This document shows positions 19,401 to 26,841 of a DNA stretch of 38,205 bases, piece after piece. Both the position numbers and the translations under genes were made by a program. The DNA comes from an uncultured Flavobacteriales bacterium (lineage in GTDB: Bacteria > Bacteroidota > Bacteroidia > Flavobacteriales_D > Sanyastnellaceae), in NCBI GenBank assembly GCA_905478325.1, contig CAJQIB010000056.1, positions 1 to 38,205 on the forward strand. Reading direction: 5' to 3'. The first letter of the stretch is position 1. Every line of letters starts with the position of its first letter. Below the pieces are notes generated by a model, which saw only the letters and a program-made list of their open reading frames with translations, was not told the DNA's origin and searched no databases.

Positions 19401-20605
19401 CCTCCGACATATACCCGATCTACAACAACGGGGTCCGCTTCGAGGCAGAGATCATACCACGCTTGGCCTCCATCTTGATCTCCCGAAGCGCTCCACGCCA
19501 TGATGTTGGGGCTATCACTCATTTCCTCAAAATTCACCCCTGCATCTGTCGACTTGAAGAAGGCTCTGAATTCATAGGTGCCCGTGGAGAGCACATACAC
19601 GTTGTCTGGGGCGGCTGGCGTAACAGCGATGCACATCCGAGTGCTCGGGTTGATGCCATCATTGATGTAATCCCAATTGTCCCCACCGTCTTCACTGCGC
19701 CAGAATCTTCCTTGCCCTGTGCTATACACGATTTCAGGATTCGTTGGATGAAAACAAAGGTCCTTGTAATTCTGGGTATTAGACGAAACCTGCTCCCACG
19801 TGTCACCGGCATCAACAGAACGAAACACACCGCTATTCGTAGCTGCAAATACGCGATCATCATCCGTTGGATGAACCAAGATGTCACCTACCGTCAGATT
19901 GGCCATACCGTCGTTGACAAAATCCCACGTCAAGCCGCCGTCGACCGATTTCATCACCCCCATCCCGGGACTATCTGATGCGTCGCGATCACCTGTTCCG
20001 ATATAAACAATCTCAGGATTGATAGAAGAGAATGCAATGGAACTAACCCCCAGCGTTGGCAAATCGTCTGTATTTGTCACCCACGAACCTCCTCCATCGT
20101 AGCTGCGCCAAAGTCCGCCAGCAGGAGCGCCAGCAAAGATGGTTTGATCGTCATTTGGATGGAATGCAATGGCATTCATTCTCCCCACTCCTCGAATGTT
20201 TTCTCGCGTTGTAATGTTGGTCAACGTGGGCCCGCACACTTGCCAATTCCCGTTTGCTGAACGTCCCGACTCCCTACCCTGCATGATGCTGCGGTGGGCC
20301 TCGACTGAAGCATCCGAACCAATGGCAAATCCCTGGTCATCCGTCCTGCCGTCCATGAGGTGCAACCACCGTTCAACTTGCTTGTAGCCTGACCCCTTGA
20401 CACGTTCCTTCCCTTCCCAATGTGCTTCAAACACGGCACGAACATCGGCTGGTTTCACATCAGGGGATTGCATCAAAACAGACCAATCAGGATCTTGTTC
20501 TTGCGGGGTTTGACTGCTCGCAAAACGAGGGAAAAAGAACGCAAGCGAAAGGGCCAAGTAGGTGAAATAAAACCCGCCAAATTTAAAGGGTGCTGTTAAA
20601 ATCAT
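16478..20605 (-). CDS. Large multidomain T9SS surface protein with Asp-box beta-propeller
   Basis: A 1375-residue secreted protein. Signal peptide at residues 1-32. Residues about 120-775 form a sortilin/GH74-like beta-propeller region with at least seven Asp boxes (SYDGGGSW, SVDGGLTW, SVDAGDTW, SEDGGDNW, SDDGGATW, SSDLGENW and a weaker STDAGVNF). About 780-875 looks like an Ig-like domain (FVAEDINVTNAVI). About 890-1135 is a LamG/concanavalin-like module (LTIWLRGDQGTF, GRAALSFDGMNDCVV). About 1140-1270 matches the DUF8202 pattern (EDVAGIGRENEWDQHDDAQGIG). The end is a T9SS domain (YPNPANESMTLRL...GIYLVEW). Members act as surface glycan-binding or peptidase-like proteins; no catalytic site is evident, so function is unknown. 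Confidence 0.88.
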   Translation of the reverse strand: MILTAPFKFGGFYFTYLALSLAFFFPRFASSQTPQEQDPDWSVLMQSPDVKPADVRAVFEAHWEGKERVKGSGYKQVERWLHLMDGRTDDQGFAIGSDASVEAHRSIMQGRESGRSANGNWQVCGPTLTNITTRENIRGVGRMNAIAFHPNDDQTIFAGAPAGGLWRSYDGGGSWVTNTDDLPTLGVSSIAFSSINPEIVYIGTGDRDASDSPGMGVMKSVDGGLTWDFVNDGMANLTVGDILVHPTDDDRVFAATNSGVFRSVDAGDTWEQVSSNTQNYKDLCFHPTNPEIVYSTGQGRFWRSEDGGDNWDYINDGINPSTRMCIAVTPAAPDNVYVLSTGTYEFRAFFKSTDAGVNFEEMSDSPNIMAWSASGDQDGGQAWYDLCLEADPVVVDRVYVGGIRMKRSDDGGATWLDIQDSYTHVDQHALVANPHTDEIWLANDGGVYRYDNNQQWMDMSNGIVTGEIYKIGQSPHAGTDAMNGYQDNGTYLFNGVQWSRGSGGDGFECIYDPIDPDWFFSSSQYGRLYRTGPGIQSQTIVANGELGIDEGGAWSTPFTLSYETPSTMFVGLLNVWRSTNIKHPVRDSIVWERISSELGGNDLTTMRVVHRHRSNENILFATEGSRKLFRCDSALIQADSVTWVDLSDALPLSAQPVLAVETVLGDSSSVYIGFSNRVWHSSDLGENWTEMEGDLPGVAVNTLVCDTSGTGGLYAGTDMGVYYWSNADSLWIDYSEGLPLTVRVTELELYAGNGPNDPRRIRAGTYGRGMWETDAQGATQGFPPIAHLISASGETSIFGAAPVSIAFRRNLLDVSMESFVAEDINVTNAVITSLESDEDGFTCVVAPIAYGPIELVVPEGVAIEQDGYGLANAASDTLRLVYHPVPEPLGPWGPGGVGDASSLTIWLRGDQGTFTDEGEVATDGMAVAEWRDVLSGNVLSATQNEVEANPALQSAAINGRAALSFDGMNDCVVASVVPMHREISAFTVAKGEDVAWNEHGWLGSAREDNGFILHPWKNQSSYQAVVLDDNGNYAQATPYWIVDASLPQFYGVIYGQSDWDQNFQTIVNDLRIPFPGSNIGSRAENSNVEVRLGWDFDNRFGEGDIAEHFIYGTKLFESHRTIVSNYVAARYGISMGSIQHYFREDFSEDVAGIGRENEWDQHDDAQGIGVVRVSNPQALDDGDYLFWGHDGGALEVVTSYPFLSSRLARTWAAEEIGDAGTVQLQFTDAGVCELFASAAIGVIVDDAENFEVGSAPAFYPLQNNGAYWSAEVDLPEHGVFTVGFEPQMNVQESFVDAGFTVYPNPANESMTLRLNNINPNGVSWRVFDTSGRLMQSGDMNGKYRMTWDVSSWSPGIYLVEWMKDGQRRSVPVMIQ

Positions 20606-20748
20606 GGCAGCAATTTAGCACCCAACCGACAGGATGTCCGCTGCAATGCTTTTAATCGTCACATCAAGGGTCAGAATGGCAGTTTTTTCACCCGTGTATC
20701 GCATTGGCGCGGTCATTGAAAGCATGAAACAAATCGAATTCAAGCATT
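20606..20748. other. Divergent intergenic region before htpG
   Basis: 143 bases between the large T9SS gene (minus) and htpG (plus). I see no exact TAnnTTTG element in either direction, no complete CIRCE repeat and no RpoH-type promoter. TAAATTGC near the minus-strand start is the nearest -7-like sequence. How htpG is induced cannot be read from the sequence. Confidence 0.5.
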
Positions 20749-22647
20749 ATGCAAAAAGGAAACATCAACGTTCAAACGGAAAATATTTTCCCCATCATCA
20801 AGAAGTTCCTCTACAGTGACCATGAGATCTTCCTCCGCGAGTTGGTGTCCAATGCTGTAGACGCAACACAAAAGCGAAAAACGCTTGCGAAGCTTGGCGA
20901 AATGCCTGCCGTCGAAGGAGAAACTTCCATAGAAGTGATCATCGACTCGGAGGCCAAGACATTGACTATTCGCGATCGGGGCATTGGCATGACCGAAGAA
21001 GAAGTCAATAAATACATCAACCAAATTGCCTTCTCAGGAGCGACAGAATTCTTGGACAAGTACCAAGGAGATGATGCGAAAACCGCCATCATTGGCCACT
21101 TCGGTTTGGGGTTCTATTCGGCCTTCATGGTCGCCAAGCATGTAGACATCATTTCTTGGAGTCAAAAAGAGGACAGTACGCCTGTCCAATGGACGTGCGA
21201 CGGTTCACCCGCTTACGAAATTGGAGAAGCGACCAAGGACGAGCGGGGCACTGACATTGTACTACACATTGCTGATGACAGCCAAGAGTTTTTGGAGCAA
21301 GCGCGAATTGATGGCATTCTGAACAAGTATTGCAAGTTCATGCCGGTCGAAATCATTTCAGGAACAACCAGCAATTGGGAAGATGATCCTTCGGGCGAAA
21401 AAGACGAAAATGATGCCGTCAAGAAAATCGAAACGAAGGTTCCGAATGTCATCAACAAGACCCAACCCTTGTGGAGCCGACAGCCTGCGGACTTGAAGGA
21501 TGAGGATTACCAAGAGTTTTACAAGGATCTGTACCCGATGAATTTCGAGGATCCATTGTTTCACATTCACCTCAACGTGGACTTCCCATTCAATTTGACG
21601 GGCATCCTCTACTTCCCGCAGCTCAAAAAAGAGATGGAGTTGCGCAAGGACAAAATTCATTTGTATTCGAATCAGGTGTTTATCACGGACAACGTCGAGA
21701 ACATTGTCCCTGACTTTTTAACGATGTTGCACGGCGTCATTGATTCACCGGACATTCCTTTGAATGTGTCGCGCTCTTATCTGCAAGAAGACGCCAACGT
21801 CAAGAAAATTAGCGGCCACATCTCCAAGAAAGTCTCAGACAAATTGGGTTCGATGTTCAAAAAGGACCGGGAGACCTTTGCCGCACAATGGGATGACTTG
21901 CGCATTTTCGTTGAATACGGAATGCTGACAGATGAGAAGTTTACAGAGCGCGCAAAGAAATTCTTACTCTTCAAGGACACCGAGGGCGAATGCATGACAC
22001 ACGAAGAGTTGATTGCTGCTATTGGAGAAACGCAGAAGGATAAAAGTGGTAAGGTCATTTTGCCATACACGAATAATCCAAAGGGACAACACGCCTTTAT
22101 TGAGCCGGCAAAAGAGCGCGGATATAAAGTGTTGGTCATGGAGGGGCCCTTGGCAGCACACATGGTCCAAAAACTAGAAGAGGCCTATCCGGATGTTCAA
22201 TTCAAGCGTGTTGACTCAGATGTCATTGACAACTTGATTGAAACGGACGAAGCCTCGACCAGCGCCTTGGATGAGAAGCAAGAAGAAACGCTCAAGCCCA
22301 TTATCGAAGGAGCTTTCCCAGCAGGAACATACAAAGTGAAGTTTGTAGCGATGTCTCCATCAGCAGCACCAATCACCATTACCCGAGCTGAATTCATGCG
22401 CCGGATGAAGGAACAGCAAGCAGTTGGTGGTGGAGGATTTCAGATGTTCGGGGACATGCCCGAAAATTATGAGGTCGCAGTCAATGCCAATCACCCGATG
22501 GTTCAAAAGCTATTGAATGAATCAGACGCCGCGGAACAAGCCAAACTGGCCAAACGAGCTGGAAACTTAGCCCGATTGTCTCAAGGCTTACTAGAAGGCG
22601 CCGAGCTTACTTCCTTCATCACGGAAGGCTATTCTGAACTTTCGTGA
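20749..22647 (+). CDS. htpG: Molecular chaperone HtpG (Hsp90)
   Basis: A 632-residue cytosolic Hsp90. The N-terminal GHKL ATPase motifs are all present: ELVSNAVDA with E31, N35 and D38, DRGIGM near 80, and GHFGLGFYSAFMVA near 120. The middle domain carries GVIDSPDIPLNVSRSYLQ with the conserved Arg. The C-terminal dimerisation domain is complete (NPNHPMVQKL-type sequence, here NANHPMVQKLLN). Length is normal for the family. The stop overlaps a GTG start of the next gene (GTGA), so the downstream co-chaperone gene is likely to be translated in step with it. Confidence 0.96.
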   Translation: MQKGNINVQTENIFPIIKKFLYSDHEIFLRELVSNAVDATQKRKTLAKLGEMPAVEGETSIEVIIDSEAKTLTIRDRGIGMTEEEVNKYINQIAFSGATEFLDKYQGDDAKTAIIGHFGLGFYSAFMVAKHVDIISWSQKEDSTPVQWTCDGSPAYEIGEATKDERGTDIVLHIADDSQEFLEQARIDGILNKYCKFMPVEIISGTTSNWEDDPSGEKDENDAVKKIETKVPNVINKTQPLWSRQPADLKDEDYQEFYKDLYPMNFEDPLFHIHLNVDFPFNLTGILYFPQLKKEMELRKDKIHLYSNQVFITDNVENIVPDFLTMLHGVIDSPDIPLNVSRSYLQEDANVKKISGHISKKVSDKLGSMFKKDRETFAAQWDDLRIFVEYGMLTDEKFTERAKKFLLFKDTEGECMTHEELIAAIGETQKDKSGKVILPYTNNPKGQHAFIEPAKERGYKVLVMEGPLAAHMVQKLEEAYPDVQFKRVDSDVIDNLIETDEASTSALDEKQEETLKPIIEGAFPAGTYKVKFVAMSPSAAPITITRAEFMRRMKEQQAVGGGGFQMFGDMPENYEVAVNANHPMVQKLLNESDAAEQAKLAKRAGNLARLSQGLLEGAELTSFITEGYSELS

Positions 22648-23381
22648 GCAATTACGGCCCATGGATCGGAGGTGCAATCGGTTGGGCATTAGGCGGCCCA
22701 ATCGGTGGCATCTTGGGGTATTCGTTCGGTAAGATGTTTGCCGGAGGGTCTGGAGCTGCGCAACAAAACCCAATAGGGCGTGACAATGGCCGATCAACAC
22801 GATCAGGTGATTTCGCCGTTTCGCTGCTTGTTCTGAGTGCCGCTGTTATGAAAGCCGATGACAAGGTTCTCAAATCTGAGCTTGACTTTGTCAAGTCCTT
22901 TTTGAAAAACAATTTCGGACCAGCACAAGCGGATCAGTTGACCTTAATGTTGCGTGAGACTCTGAGTCAATCCATCGATACGCGGGGTGTTGCAGAGCAA
23001 ATTCGTCTGCAGATGGATCACGCTAAGCGACTCTTGCTTCTGCAATACCTGTTTGGCATCGCCAAAGCAGATGGACACATCCACAGCTCTGAATTGGATG
23101 TGATTCGGCAAATTGCCAAATGGCTCGGAATCCATGAGCGCGACCGCGTCAGTATTGAGGAAATGTTCCAAGCAGGAAAGGCCGATCCGTTTTCTGTTTT
23201 GGAAATAGACCCATCCAGCACGGATTCAGAAGTCAAAAAAGCCTATCGCAAAATGGCCGTGAAATTTCACCCTGACAAAGTCCAAGATTTGGGTGAATCG
23301 CATCAAAAACAGGCCAAAGAACGGTTCATTGCGATTCAGGCCGCTTATGAACAAATCAAACTCGATCGAGGTATGAAATAG
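22644..23381 (+). CDS. TerB and J-domain co-chaperone (DjlA-like)
   Basis: A 245-residue protein. The GTG at 22644 overlaps the htpG stop by 4 bases and gives the N-terminus MSNYGPWIGGAIGWALGGPIG, a Gly-rich hydrophobic segment like the membrane anchor of DjlA. Residues about 55-165 match a TerB helical domain (FAVSLLVLSAAVMKADDKV, LFGIAKADGHIHSSELDVIRQI). The C-terminal J domain (about 178-240, DPFSVLEIDPSSTDSEVKKA) has an intact HPD at residues 209-211, so it should stimulate DnaK. The gene order links an Hsp70 partner to Hsp90. Calling it djlA would be reasonable but is not certain. Confidence 0.88.
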   Translation: MSNYGPWIGGAIGWALGGPIGGILGYSFGKMFAGGSGAAQQNPIGRDNGRSTRSGDFAVSLLVLSAAVMKADDKVLKSELDFVKSFLKNNFGPAQADQLTLMLRETLSQSIDTRGVAEQIRLQMDHAKRLLLLQYLFGIAKADGHIHSSELDVIRQIAKWLGIHERDRVSIEEMFQAGKADPFSVLEIDPSSTDSEVKKAYRKMAVKFHPDKVQDLGESHQKQAKERFIAIQAAYEQIKLDRGMK

Positions 23382-23410
23382 GAAATGAGCGTGTCTTCAT
23401 TGAACATCCT

Positions 23411-23418
23411 TAGATTTG
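23411..23418 (+). promoter_or_regulatory. Bacteroidota -7 element for the metalloprotease gene
   Basis: TAGATTTG matches TAnnTTTG, 39 bases before the ATG at 23458, giving a leader of about 33 bases. No -33 TTG is found at the normal spacing. Confidence 0.45.
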
Positions 23419-23457
23419 GCGCTTCCTAACTGACTCACGTCACACACTTTTGACCAC

Positions 23458-26070
23458 ATGAACCACTCCATTTCGGCCTATGCTATCGCCGCTTTGCTAG
23501 CGATTTCCAGTGCCTTTGCTCCGATCAGTGATCTCTCGGCTCAGCGATCTAAAAAGAACAAGAAAGGCAAGACATCGTCTTCAGAGGGCCGACCAGCAAA
23601 GAAAGACGCCATTAAATCGCTGTCTGATCTCACCAAAACGTGTGCTTTGGATTCAGGGCTTTTTTCCATGTATTCCGACACGGCTTCTGGGGAAAGTTGG
23701 TTCATCGTTCCCGATTCAATGCTCGAGAAGGAGTTTATTTACTTTTCTCACATCAATGATGGAGTCGCACAATCGGGTTTTACACGAGGCAGCTATCGCA
23801 ACTCGAAAGTCATTTCATTTCACAAGCATTTCGACCGCATTGAAATCCATGCGGAGAACACAAATTATCACTTCGACTCCACGTCTCCGCTTGCTCGAGC
23901 TTCTTCAGCCAACATCAACACTCCCATTTTGGCTAGTCTTAAAGTGGAAGGCATGGACTCCTCAAAAACCGTATTTGCCATTTCAGGAGATGCCCTGTTC
24001 TTGCAAGAAGCCGTTGAGATGGTCAAGCGTCCATCGCGCAAACCTGGAGATGGAGTCTTGGGCAAACTCTCGCGAGACAAGTCAAAAATCACACGGATCA
24101 ATAACTATCCCGCCAACACCGAAGTGTCCGTGGATTACGTGTATGACAACCCGGCCCCAAAACGAGGAGGTGCTGCGTTGGAAGACGCGCGCTATGTGAC
24201 TGTATCGTATCAGCATAGCATTCTTCAAATGCCTGAAAACGATTTCACGCCACGACCTGATGATGCCCGCATTGGATATTTCAGCACACAGACAGAAGAC
24301 ATGACGTCCGCTTCATCCACCCCATGGTTGGACATGATTCACCGGTGGAATTTGGAAAAAAAGAATCCCGACGCGGCCATTTCTGACCCCATTCAACCCA
24401 TTGTTTGGTGGATAGAAAACACCACTCCTTATGAATTTCGCGACATCATTCAAGCTGGAGTAGAAAAGTGGAACATGGCCTTCGAGCCCCTTGGGTTTAG
24501 CAATGCCGTTGAAGTGCGTATTCAACCCGATACGGCCCTGTGGGATGCAGGAGACATTCGTTACAATGTACTTCGGTGGACGTCCTCTCCATCTCCGATG
24601 TACAGCGGTTATGGCCCCAGCTTTGTCAACCCCAAAACTGGAGAGATTTTAGGTGCCGATATCATGCTGGAATGGAGCGGAATGACCGGTAGACTATGGC
24701 GTTCCGAAGTGTTTCAAAAGGCCGGAATGATGGACTTCCCTGAACAGGATGCTGACATCACATCTTCTCGCGCTTTGGCTGCAGAGTGGATGCACCGATG
24801 CGATGCAGGCGCAGTTCAAGCGCAGCAAACTCTTTTTGGATTTGCAGCATTGCGTGCCCGCTCCTTTACCGATGAAGATCAAGAAAAGTTTACACGTGAA
24901 ACCTTGCACCGCTTGGTGTTGCATGAAGTTGGACACACGTTGGGGTTGAGCCACAATATGGCAGGTTCCACCATGCTCAGCCCAGAGGATTTGAAAGATC
25001 GTGCGATCGTAAATGCCCAAGGCATGAGCAACAGTGTGATGGATTATCCCGCAATCAATTTCACCAAAGAAGAATCCGATCAAACGAAATTCTACGATGA
25101 CCAGCCCGGCCCCTATGACATGTGGGCAATTGCCTATGGTTACTCGAGTGGACTTGATGACTCGGATGCAGAAGGCGCTCGACTTGAAAGCATCTTACAG
25201 CGGTCCACTGAGGCCAATTTGATGTTTGGTAATGATGCCGACGATATGCGACGCCCTGGGGGCGGAATGAATCCTGACGTCAACATCTATGACTTGTCTA
25301 ATGATCCAGTCGCATATGCAGCAGAACGCTGTGAATTGGTCAATGACTTACTGCCTCAACTATTAGATATGTATGGCAACGATGGCCAAGACAGCTATAT
25401 GGAGGTGCGTCGGGCCTATTTAACGCTCACCGGAGAATACGCGACTCAACTCGGCGTGATGACCCGTCAAATTGGAGGCATTCGTTACAACAGGGCGCGC
25501 CCATCTCAACAAGAAGGCGCTCCACTTCAACCTGTATCGAAGAATGATCAAAAGGCTGCCATGCAAGCATTGGCCACGTATGCCTTCGCTCCCTCTGCCT
25601 TTGATGCATCGCAAACGATTTACGGTTACTTGCAAGGCCAGCGTCGCGGATTCGGATTCTTCAGCGAACCCGAAGACCCGAAAATTCATGCGAGAATCTT
25701 AAGTGCTCAACGAAGAGCGCTTGCGCATCTACTGCATCCCCGAGTGCTGCAGCGCATTACGGATGCCGGGAATTATGGCAACACCTATGGTTTGGATGCC
25801 TACATGACTGATTTGACAACTGGTATTTTCAAAGCAGACCTCAGAACCTCTGTCAATACGGTCCGACAGCAACTTCAGATTGCTTACGTCCAAGGCCTCA
25901 TCACGGCATTGGACCCCGCGAAGAAGTACGATGTGATCGCACAATCCATGGTGTTGTCTTCACTGAAGCGCATCCAGCGAGAACAAAAATCAGCTTCATC
26001 GCCTGATGGACTCACCCGAGCGCATCGCGGCCACATTCTCTTCATCATTGAGAAAGCTCTCGAGAGCTAA
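23458..26070 (+). CDS. Secreted zinc-dependent metalloprotease (DUF5117/DUF4953 family)
   Basis: An 870-residue protein with a signal peptide (MNHSISAYAIAALLAISSAFA, cut near DLSAQ) and then a basic KKNKKGKTSSSEG linker. Residues about 70-300 fit the DUF5117/5118 region. The catalytic site is LHEVGHTLGLSH, a metzincin-like HExxHxxGxxH with H489, E490, H493 and H499, and a Met-turn candidate SVMDYP near 530. The DUF4953 domain covers the C-terminal half. There is no T9SS sorting domain; the protein ends in IIEKALES. Bacteroidota proteins of this family are periplasmic or secreted, and their substrates are not established. It has its own promoter candidate upstream and a strong terminator right after. 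Confidence 0.9.
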   Translation: MNHSISAYAIAALLAISSAFAPISDLSAQRSKKNKKGKTSSSEGRPAKKDAIKSLSDLTKTCALDSGLFSMYSDTASGESWFIVPDSMLEKEFIYFSHINDGVAQSGFTRGSYRNSKVISFHKHFDRIEIHAENTNYHFDSTSPLARASSANINTPILASLKVEGMDSSKTVFAISGDALFLQEAVEMVKRPSRKPGDGVLGKLSRDKSKITRINNYPANTEVSVDYVYDNPAPKRGGAALEDARYVTVSYQHSILQMPENDFTPRPDDARIGYFSTQTEDMTSASSTPWLDMIHRWNLEKKNPDAAISDPIQPIVWWIENTTPYEFRDIIQAGVEKWNMAFEPLGFSNAVEVRIQPDTALWDAGDIRYNVLRWTSSPSPMYSGYGPSFVNPKTGEILGADIMLEWSGMTGRLWRSEVFQKAGMMDFPEQDADITSSRALAAEWMHRCDAGAVQAQQTLFGFAALRARSFTDEDQEKFTRETLHRLVLHEVGHTLGLSHNMAGSTMLSPEDLKDRAIVNAQGMSNSVMDYPAINFTKEESDQTKFYDDQPGPYDMWAIAYGYSSGLDDSDAEGARLESILQRSTEANLMFGNDADDMRRPGGGMNPDVNIYDLSNDPVAYAAERCELVNDLLPQLLDMYGNDGQDSYMEVRRAYLTLTGEYATQLGVMTRQIGGIRYNRARPSQQEGAPLQPVSKNDQKAAMQALATYAFAPSAFDASQTIYGYLQGQRRGFGFFSEPEDPKIHARILSAQRRALAHLLHPRVLQRITDAGNYGNTYGLDAYMTDLTTGIFKADLRTSVNTVRQQLQIAYVQGLITALDPAKKYDVIAQSMVLSSLKRIQREQKSASSPDGLTRAHRGHILFIIEKALES

Positions 26071-26091
26071 AGAATATTTGTTCCGGTATAG

Positions 26092-26125
26092 AAAGGCGAA
26101 ATCTCTTGGAGGTTTCGCCTTTTTT
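26092..26125 (+). terminator. Strong intrinsic terminator shared by convergent genes
   Basis: A 14-base-pair stem (AAAGGCGAAATCTC with GAGGTTTCGCCTTT, one G-T wobble) closes on a 3-base TTG loop and runs into further T bases on the plus strand. It ends the metalloprotease transcript 22 bases after its stop. The stop of the minus-strand SRPBCC gene (26124-26126) lies in the T run, so the same hairpin may also end that transcript. Confidence 0.9.
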
Positions 26126-26594
26126 AGTCGACCAAACGGGCGCCAGGAAATAACGTCTCGAGTGTTATTTCTCGAAAAGAAAAAATACCTCTGACCTTGC
26201 GGTGCACGAAGCCTCCAAACAATTCACCCAAGAAACCAAAAGGCAAGGCGTAGTGAAGCACATCTTCCATCAGCACTCCCCCATTGTCAGGAGTAAAACG
26301 ATGCATATGATGCCAGAATCGGTAAGGACCGAAACGTTGCTCGTCTATAAAGTAGACCCCCTTTTCTTCATGCGTGATTTCGGTGACCCACTTCATGGGA
26401 ATCCCGAAGAGAGGCTTGATCGTGTAGCAGATAATGTGACCACTAAATGTTTTCTCACCGCCTCCAGAAAGAATCTTGAAGGACATGTCATTTGGAGTGA
26501 TCCGATCTAAGTTTTCTGGAATACTGAAAAACTCCCATGCCTCCTCAGGTTTTAGAGGAAGCCATTGACGGGATTGGAGGCGATGCAATTTCAT
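26124..26594 (-). CDS. SRPBCC family protein
   Basis: A 156-residue single-domain protein of the START/polyketide cyclase-like (SRPBCC) superfamily. It begins KLHRLQSRQWLPLKPEEAWEFFSIPENLDRITP, the usual first strand and helix with a substrate-pocket pattern. Later come KWVTEITHEEKGVYFIDEQRFGPYRFWHHMHRF and MEDVLHYALPFGFLGELFGG, features of the group often annotated as cell-division-inhibitor-like or ligand-binding proteins. It has no signal peptide, so it should be cytosolic. The ligand is unknown. It is transcribed alone, toward the terminator it shares with the metalloprotease. Confidence 0.85.
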   Translation of the reverse strand: MKLHRLQSRQWLPLKPEEAWEFFSIPENLDRITPNDMSFKILSGGGEKTFSGHIICYTIKPLFGIPMKWVTEITHEEKGVYFIDEQRFGPYRFWHHMHRFTPDNGGVLMEDVLHYALPFGFLGELFGGFVHRKVRGIFSFREITLETLFPGARLVD

Positions 26595-26650
26595 AAATCT
26601 CTAACGCATCAAATGCCGTATTGTTCAAAGTGGCATTTAAAAATTGAAGC

Positions 26651-26729
26651 AAAAAAATGAAGCACCCGCCGTTGCAGATGCTTCACTACGATTCACAACT
26701 AGGTCCTCCAAGAACTAATGTTCAATGAC
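26651..26729 (-). ncRNA. Candidate small RNA, about 80 nt
   Basis: Inferred from a promoter and terminator pair on the minus strand. The promoter has TATATTTG at 26743-26736 with a TTG 20 bases upstream at 26766-26764, the best -33/-7 pair in this window. Transcription would begin near 26729. The end is a hairpin (TGAAGCA at 26685-26679 with TGCTTCA at 26664-26658, 14-base loop) followed by seven T at 26657-26651. A second short hairpin, GTTCT-TGG-AGGAC, lies near the 5' end. No convincing protein is encoded. It could instead be an untranslated leader reaching the SRPBCC gene if the terminator leaks. Not matched to any known RNA family by eye. Confidence 0.4.
26658..26685 (-). terminator. Rho-independent terminator-like hairpin on the minus strand
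   Basis: A 7-base-pair inverted repeat (TGAAGCA/TGCTTCA) with a 14-base loop, followed on the minus strand by TTTTTTT (26657-26651). It lies upstream of, and points toward, the SRPBCC gene, and no annotated gene reads into it from the right. That makes it the end of an unannotated transcript or a leader attenuator. Confidence 0.5.
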
Positions 26730-26735
26730 CCAAAT

Positions 26736-26766
26736 CAAATATATACCATTCAACGTTAAATAACAA
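26736..26766 (-). promoter_or_regulatory. Bacteroidota promoter with -33 and -7 elements
   Basis: On the minus strand, TTG (26766-26764), 20 bases, then TATATTTG (26743-26736). This fits the TTG-N19-21-TAnnTTTG consensus. It faces leftward into the candidate small RNA and, beyond that, the SRPBCC gene. Confidence 0.55.
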
Positions 26767-26841
26767 TTATTCATAACTATTTCAATGGCTTCCGTCGTGT
26801 TTTTTAAGCATCTGTTCTTGACCTGCCATTTTATCCATTGA

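Noticed and set aside
20610-20625. TTAGCACCC near the htpG region, CIRCE-like half-site
   Set aside because: One mismatch and no matching second half at the right spacing. It cannot be called an HrcA operator.
20680-20696. TGGCAG followed by a T run, a sigma-54-like promoter before htpG
   Set aside because: The -12 element (TTGCA/T) is missing and the spacing is wrong.
26782-26838. 18-residue minus-strand frame (MDKMAGQEQMLKKHDGSH) just upstream of the acylation operon
   Set aside because: Very short, hydrophilic, no promoter aligned with it, and nothing else supports coding. It could be real only if conserved.
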